A stretch of DNA of 64,000 nt from Yanghanlia sp047501535 (GTDB taxonomy: Bacteria; Pseudomonadota; Gammaproteobacteria; Burkholderiales; Burkholderiaceae_B): NCBI RefSeq assembly GCF_047501535.1, contig NZ_JAZDRJ010000003.1, positions 186,001 through 250,000 of the forward strand, written 5' to 3'. The notes beneath the pieces were generated by a model, which was given only the letters and a program-made list of their open reading frames with translations, had not been told where the DNA came from and did not search any database. Position 1 is the stretch's first letter. Every line of letters begins with the position of its first letter. The translations under genes and the position numbers were made by a program. Shown here one piece after another: positions 59,606 to 64,000 of this stretch.

Positions 59606-59759
59606 GAGCTAAAGCACACTCCTAGGGCATACCCGTAGTGACAGCTTACCTGTGCTGCCCGGAGAATATGCGGGCGGCAACGATCACAAATGCGTTGCAG
59701 TAACCATTTTAATCAGAACGTGACAAGTCGCTTTGGCGATCAATTGGAGACCCGCAGGT

Positions 59760-60878
59760 ATGAAGTCTTTTATCAGAGTGAAACCCCTTGCCCTCGCCCT
59801 TGGCGCCTTAGCATTCTCGGGCAGTGTCTATGCTGAAACCATCAAAATCGGCATTCCACAGCCTATGACAGGCCCCGCTACCCAATACGGTGACCAGATT
59901 CAAGCGGGCGCACTGACCGCTATCGACACTTTTAACGCTGCAGGCGGCGTGAATGGAAAAAAGCTTGAGCCCCTGCTGATCGACGACGGCTGCGAGCCGA
60001 AGCAGGCCGTGCCTGCCGCCAACCGCGTTGTGAACTCCGGTGCGAAGTTCGCCGTCGCCCATGCCTGCTCAGGCACAACCGTACCTGCCGTTAACGTCTA
60101 CGAGAACGAAGGTATTGTGGCCATTACACCGGGAGCGACCTCGCCGCTGGTGACCGACACCATTAAGCCGCATTACTTCTTCCGCACCATCGGGCGGGAC
60201 GACCAGCAAGGCCCGTTTGCGGCACGCTATATCGCTTCCACCCTCAAGCCCAAGAACGTCGCCATTTTGCACGACAAGCAGACCTACGGCAGCGGCCTGG
60301 CCAGCCAGGTGCGTGACAGCCTTGGCAAAGAAGGCATTGAAGTGATCATGTACGAAGGCATTAACGTGGGCGACAGCGATTATTCCGCAGTCATCACCAA
60401 GCTGAAGTCCATGGACCCAGGCCTGATCTATTTCGGCGGCTACCATGCCGAACTTGGCCTGCTGTTGCGTCAGGCACGCGAGCAAGGCTTGAACACCCAG
60501 TTCATGGGCCCTGAAGGTGTGGCTAACGCTGACCTCATCGCTATTGCCGGCCCTGCTTCAGAAGGCCTGCTGGTGACGCTGCCTGCCGACTTCACCAAGC
60601 TCGAAGGTAACGAGAAGATTCTCGAGAACTTCAAGACTTATAATCGCAGCCCTAACGGTGCCTTTACTATGCCGGCCTACGCTGCGGTACAGATTCTGGT
60701 CGACAGCATCAATGCAGTGGGCGAAGACCCAGACAAGGTCGCCGATCACATGCATAAAGCCAGTTTCAACACTGCCATCGGCAAGGTCGAATACGATGAA
60801 AAGGGCGACCTCAAAGAGTTTGAGTTTGCCGTTTACAAAGTGGACGACAAAGGCAACATGAACCAGCTGGAAAACTAA
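59760..60878 (+). CDS. livK: Branched-chain amino acid ABC transporter binding protein (LivK type), copy 2
   Basis: A 372-residue periplasmic protein from ATG 59760. Signal peptide to GSVYA, mature start ETIKIGIPQPMTGPATQYGD. Shared family features with copy 1 are DDGCEPKQ, then FRTIGRDDQQGP and LHDKQTYGSG, and the C-terminal region. This copy is directly upstream of livHMGF with 99 bases between, so it is the main receptor of that transporter. A hairpin in the gap probably lets livK be expressed more than the membrane genes. Confidence 0.93.
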   Translation: MKSFIRVKPLALALGALAFSGSVYAETIKIGIPQPMTGPATQYGDQIQAGALTAIDTFNAAGGVNGKKLEPLLIDDGCEPKQAVPAANRVVNSGAKFAVAHACSGTTVPAVNVYENEGIVAITPGATSPLVTDTIKPHYFFRTIGRDDQQGPFAARYIASTLKPKNVAILHDKQTYGSGLASQVRDSLGKEGIEVIMYEGINVGDSDYSAVITKLKSMDPGLIYFGGYHAELGLLLRQAREQGLNTQFMGPEGVANADLIAIAGPASEGLLVTLPADFTKLEGNEKILENFKTYNRSPNGAFTMPAYAAVQILVDSINAVGEDPDKVADHMHKASFNTAIGKVEYDEKGDLKEFEFAVYKVDDKGNMNQLEN

Positions 60879-60892
60879 ACTGTTGTAAATAA

Positions 60893-60930
60893 AGCTCCAG
60901 CCGGCGACCCGGCTGGGGCCTTTCTTTTTC
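60893..60930 (+). terminator. Hairpin between livK and livH (partial terminator)
   Basis: CCAGCCGG (60897-60904) pairs with CCGGCTGG (60909-60916), loop CGAC, followed by GGCCTTTCTTTTT. It would attenuate transcription into livHMGF while stabilising the livK message. Confidence 0.75.
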
Positions 60931-60977
60931 CTGGTCGGCCGCACACCGGCGGGCCGACGTAGTAGGAATCCTGTTTT

Positions 60978-61901
60978 ATGTCCGAATTCATACCCCAACT
61001 ATTGCAGCAGCTCTTTAACGGGCTGTCGCTTGGCGCCATTTATGCGCTGATCGCCATTGGCTACACAATGGTCTATGGCATCATTGGCATGATCAACTTC
61101 GCGCATGGCGAGATCTACATGATCGGCGCTTATGTGGGGCTGGTGACGTTGTCCGTCATCGGCGTGGGCAGTGGGCTGCCAATCGCCGTCATCATCCTCA
61201 TCATGTTGATTGTGGCCGTTCTGGTCACTGCCGTTTATGGTTATACGGTAGAAAAAGTGGCTTATTCGCCCTTGCGTGGCAGTCCACGCCTGGTGCCTCT
61301 GATTTCCGCCATCGGTATGTCCATCTTTTTGCAGAACTGGGTGGCTGTCGGCCAAGGCGCGCGCGACCAAGCCGTGCCTGCGCTGGTCACCGGGGCTTTG
61401 CAGGTCAATATCGGCGACTACACCATTACCGCACCCTATTCGCGCATCATGATTATCCTGGTCACCGTGGTGCTGATGATTATGCTGCATTTGTATATCA
61501 AGCATTCTCGTCTGGGCCGCGCATCCCGTGCCTGCTCACAAGATTTGCGGATGGCGAATCTTCTGGGTATCGACACCAATAAAATCATCTCCTTCACCTT
61601 TGTCATCGGCGCCATGCTGGCGGCTGTGGGCGGGGTGTTGATTGCGCTGGCCATTGGCAAGCTCAACCCCTTTATTGGTTTTCTGGCAGGGATCAAAGCG
61701 TTTACCGCAGCGGTGCTGGGAGGGATCGGCAGCATACCGGGCGCCATGCTTGGCGGGGTGTTGCTGGGGCTGGCTGAAACTTTCGCCGCCGCCTATATCT
61801 CCTCGCAATACAAGGACATCGTAGCCTTCAGCTTGTTGGTCTTCATCCTGCTGTTCCGTCCAACGGGGCTTCTCGGTAAACCAGAAGTGGAAAAAGTGTA
61901 A
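60978..61901 (+). CDS. livH: Branched-chain amino acid ABC transporter permease LivH
   Basis: A 307-residue permease with about eight hydrophobic helices. Signatures: FNGLSLGAIYALIAIGYTMV, then YGIIGMINFAHGEIYMIGAY and SRACSQDLRMANLLGID. Length matches E. coli LivH (308). The stop codon overlaps the livM start by one base. It forms the channel together with LivM. Confidence 0.95.
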   Translation: MSEFIPQLLQQLFNGLSLGAIYALIAIGYTMVYGIIGMINFAHGEIYMIGAYVGLVTLSVIGVGSGLPIAVIILIMLIVAVLVTAVYGYTVEKVAYSPLRGSPRLVPLISAIGMSIFLQNWVAVGQGARDQAVPALVTGALQVNIGDYTITAPYSRIMIILVTVVLMIMLHLYIKHSRLGRASRACSQDLRMANLLGIDTNKIISFTFVIGAMLAAVGGVLIALAIGKLNPFIGFLAGIKAFTAAVLGGIGSIPGAMLGGVLLGLAETFAAAYISSQYKDIVAFSLLVFILLFRPTGLLGKPEVEKV

Positions 61902-63130
61902 TGGTTAGCAATATCAAGAATGCCTTTATCGCGGCCTTGATGGCCGGGGTCATTATTACCCCGGTGTATGGGCTGCAGATTGTGCGCAGCGGTATGCAGA
62001 GTCATATCGAGCCGCAGTGGGACCTCGTGCTGATCGGCATGGGTATCGTATTTCTGTTTCAGGCCTTTGTTCGCCCCACCTTTGCGAAGTTGCTTGGCTC
62101 GCGCACCAGTAAAGTGCGCATGCCGGTGCTTAACGACAAGGCGCGACGCGGCTCCATCATGCTGCTCATCGCTATCGCTTTGATCTGGCCCTTTTTCATG
62201 GGTCGGGCGGAAGTCGATATCGCCACCCTGGTGCTTATCTATGTGATGCTGGGCCTGGGCCTGAATATCGTGGTGGGCTTTGCGGGCCTGCTCGACCTTG
62301 GCTTCGTAGGTTTTTACGCCGTGGGTGCCTATACCTATGCGTTGCTGTATCACTGGGCCGATTGGGGCTTCTGGAGCTCATTGCCCATGGCCGGCATCAT
62401 GGCCGGCATTTTTGGTTACCTGTTGGGTTTTCCCGTTCTGCGGCTGCGGGGCGACTACCTGGCCATCGTGACGCTCGGTTTCGGCGAAATTATCCGGCTG
62501 TTGCTGATCAACCTGTATGAATTCACCGGTGGCCCGGACGGCATATCGGGTATTCCCAAGCCCACCGTGTTTGGCATGCCCATGACGCGGCGCGCCGCCG
62601 AAGGCGAGACCACCTTCCACGATTTCATGGGGTGGCAGTTCGATAACATGGATGTGATCATCTATTTGTATCTCATGGCCTTGGTGCTTGCCTTGATCAC
62701 CCTGTTTGTATCTAACCGGGTAATTCGCATGCCAATCGGCCGCGCCTGGGAGGCCTTGCGTGAAGATGAAATCGCCTGCCGTTCTTTGGGGTTGAATCCA
62801 ACCAATATCAAATTGTCGGCCTTTACCATGGGGGCGGTTTTCGCCGGGTTTGGCGGGGCATTCTTTGCCGCACGCCAGGGGCTGGTTAACCCAGAATCTT
62901 TCACCTTCTTGGAGTCTGCGCTGATTCTCGCCATTGTGGTGTTGGGCGGCATGGGCTCACAGGTGGGGGTGATTCTTGCGGCCATTATTCTCACCGTTCT
63001 GCCGGAGGTGGCGCGAGAATTTGCTGAATACCGGATGATGATTTTTGGCCTGGTAATGGTGTTGATGATGATGTGGCGTCCGCAAGGCCTTCTGCCCATG
63101 AAACGTCCCCAGGTGGAGCTGAAGAAATGA
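61901..63130 (+). CDS. livM: Branched-chain amino acid ABC transporter permease LivM
   Basis: A 409-residue permease; the first 120 residues with two or three helices are the LivM-specific extension, as in E. coli LivM (425 residues). The core begins YVMLGLGLNIVVGFAGLLDL and continues to LPMAGIMAGIFGYLLGFPVL, then the loop AWEALREDEIACRSLGLNPT. It overlaps livH by one base and livG by four. Confidence 0.95.
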   Translation: MVSNIKNAFIAALMAGVIITPVYGLQIVRSGMQSHIEPQWDLVLIGMGIVFLFQAFVRPTFAKLLGSRTSKVRMPVLNDKARRGSIMLLIAIALIWPFFMGRAEVDIATLVLIYVMLGLGLNIVVGFAGLLDLGFVGFYAVGAYTYALLYHWADWGFWSSLPMAGIMAGIFGYLLGFPVLRLRGDYLAIVTLGFGEIIRLLLINLYEFTGGPDGISGIPKPTVFGMPMTRRAAEGETTFHDFMGWQFDNMDVIIYLYLMALVLALITLFVSNRVIRMPIGRAWEALREDEIACRSLGLNPTNIKLSAFTMGAVFAGFGGAFFAARQGLVNPESFTFLESALILAIVVLGGMGSQVGVILAAIILTVLPEVAREFAEYRMMIFGLVMVLMMMWRPQGLLPMKRPQVELKK

Positions 63131-63894
63131 GCAAGGTTCTGCTGCAAGTATCTGATCTCAACATGCGCTTTGGCGGCCTGCTGGCGGTTGACGGCGTGGC
63201 ATTCGATGTGAAAAGCGATGAGGTTTTCGCCATCATTGGCCCTAACGGTGCAGGTAAAACCACGGTGTTCAACTGCGTGGGCGGGTTTTACAAACCCACC
63301 AGCGGCGTCATCATCATGGATGGCAAGCCGATTCATGGCATGCCCAGCCACAAGGTGGCACGCGAGGGCTTGGTGCGCACCTTCCAAAACGTGAGGCTAT
63401 TCAAAAGCCTGACTGTTCTGGAAAACTTGTTGGTTGCCCAGCACCAGCACATCAATACCAACTTGTTTTCGGGTCTGCTCAAGACGCCGGGCTTCCGTCA
63501 TTCAGAAGAAGAGGCACTGGAGAACGCCGCCAAATGGCTCGACTTCATGGATATACGTGAATACGCGAATCGTGAAGCGGGCAACTTGGCTTACGGCCAC
63601 CAGCGGCGCCTGGAAATTGCCCGCTGCATGATTACCAAGCCGCGCCTGCTCATGTTGGATGAGCCCGCTGCGGGCCTGAACCCTCAGGAAAAACGTGATC
63701 TGCAGTTACTTATCGACCAATTGCGGCGGGAGTTCGGGGTGGCTGTGCTTTTAATTGAGCACGATATGAGCCTGGTGATGGGGGTTTCGGATCGCATCAT
63801 GGTCATGGAACACGGTAAACCCATCACGACAGGCATTCCTGAAGAAGTCCAGTCCGATCCTCGTGTCATTAAGGCATACCTGGGGGAAGAGTAG
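63127..63894 (+). CDS. livG: Branched-chain amino acid ABC transporter ATPase LivG
   Basis: A 255-residue ATPase starting at ATG 63127 within the livM stop (ATGA). Walker A is IIGPNGAGKTTVFNCV. The signature motif is AYGHQRRLEIARCM, the LivG variant of LSGGQ. Walker B is LLMLDEPAAGLNPQE, followed by LIEHDMSLVMGVSDRIMV. It couples ATP hydrolysis to LivH/LivM. The length is the family standard. Confidence 0.96.
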   Translation: MSKVLLQVSDLNMRFGGLLAVDGVAFDVKSDEVFAIIGPNGAGKTTVFNCVGGFYKPTSGVIIMDGKPIHGMPSHKVAREGLVRTFQNVRLFKSLTVLENLLVAQHQHINTNLFSGLLKTPGFRHSEEEALENAAKWLDFMDIREYANREAGNLAYGHQRRLEIARCMITKPRLLMLDEPAAGLNPQEKRDLQLLIDQLRREFGVAVLLIEHDMSLVMGVSDRIMVMEHGKPITTGIPEEVQSDPRVIKAYLGEE

Positions 63895-64000
63895 TGCTCA
63901 AGCTGCAAAATGTGAATACCTTTTACGGTGCCATCCAGGCGCTTAACGATGTGTCGGTGGAGGTCAACCAAGGGGAAATCGTCACGTTGATCGGTGCCAA
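63894..64000 (+). CDS. livF: Branched-chain amino acid ABC transporter ATPase LivF (partial, cut by window end)
   Basis: The first 35 codons only. GTG 63894 shares one base with the livG stop (TAGTG). The product begins MLKLQNVNTFYGAIQALNDV and reaches the start of Walker A (VTLIGA). This is the second ATPase of the transporter, in its usual position. Confidence 0.92.
   Translation, partial: MLKLQNVNTFYGAIQALNDVSVEVNQGEIVTLIGA

Overview
The window reads as chromosomal DNA of a betaproteobacterium, most likely family Alcaligenaceae (the Bordetella / Achromobacter / Pusillimonas side). Reasons: gene content and order such as recG-oxyR, fpr-ridA, livHMGF next to proC, ugpBAEC and an imuA-imuB-dnaE2 mutasome; moderately high GC; dense coding. 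I assign the family from recall of gene neighbourhoods, not from a search.

Layout, left to right. 0-2.6 kb: end of a TRAP transporter operon (dctQ, dctM) with a TetR regulator. 2.6-9.2 kb: lexA with its SOS box, the trehalose pair otsB-otsA, an aspartate/aromatic aminotransferase, and divergent uvrB with an SOS-like box. 9.3-13.3 kb: a low-molecular-weight tyrosine phosphatase and an iron-sulfur operon iscR-iscS-(IscU-like)-iscA, followed by pxpA. The IscU-like protein contains no cysteine at all. 13.3-17.6 kb, minus strand: BenE-type transporter, secreted nuclease, PaaI-type thioesterase, PAS-PAS-GGDEF-EAL protein. 17.6-22.7 kb: a gene-poor stretch with a DUF883 gene, initiator tRNA-Met, an unrecognised membrane protein, a MASE1-GGDEF cyclase, tRNA-Pro, and five short non-coding elements that resemble pairs of opposed DnaA boxes. 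22.8-26.7 kb: ktrA-ktrB potassium uptake, an old yellow enzyme, a YqeY protein. 26.7-31.9 kb: imuA-imuB-dnaE2 behind a perfect LexA box. 32-34.3 kb: a YpfH-like hydrolase, an NRDE protein and a PbpG-type endopeptidase.

34.3-36.9 kb is a small decayed island: a frameshifted integrase remnant, a toxin-antitoxin pair (Phd/UPF0175 fusion antitoxin plus DUF3368 PIN-like toxin), a C-terminal gene scrap and a truncated tyrosine integrase. 36.9-43.1 kb: yicC, rph, then an MmgE/PrpD gene and divergent LysR gene standing between rph and rdgB-hemW. 43.2-49.7 kb: glnA, a Fur-box-preceded ferric iron ABC transporter fbpABC, fpr and ridA. 49.7-64 kb: recG, oxyR, a LivK-type binding protein, ugpBAEC, proC, a second LivK, and livHMGF (livF cut by the window end).

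Genes that work together: lexA, uvrB and imuAB-dnaE2 form an SOS set; oxyR, fpr, isc and the Fur-linked iron transporter connect iron and oxidative stress; the two LivK proteins and LivHMGF form one amino-acid uptake system. The most unusual items are the cysteine-free IscU homologue, the toxin-antitoxin island between two integrase relics, and the DnaA-box-like repeat family.
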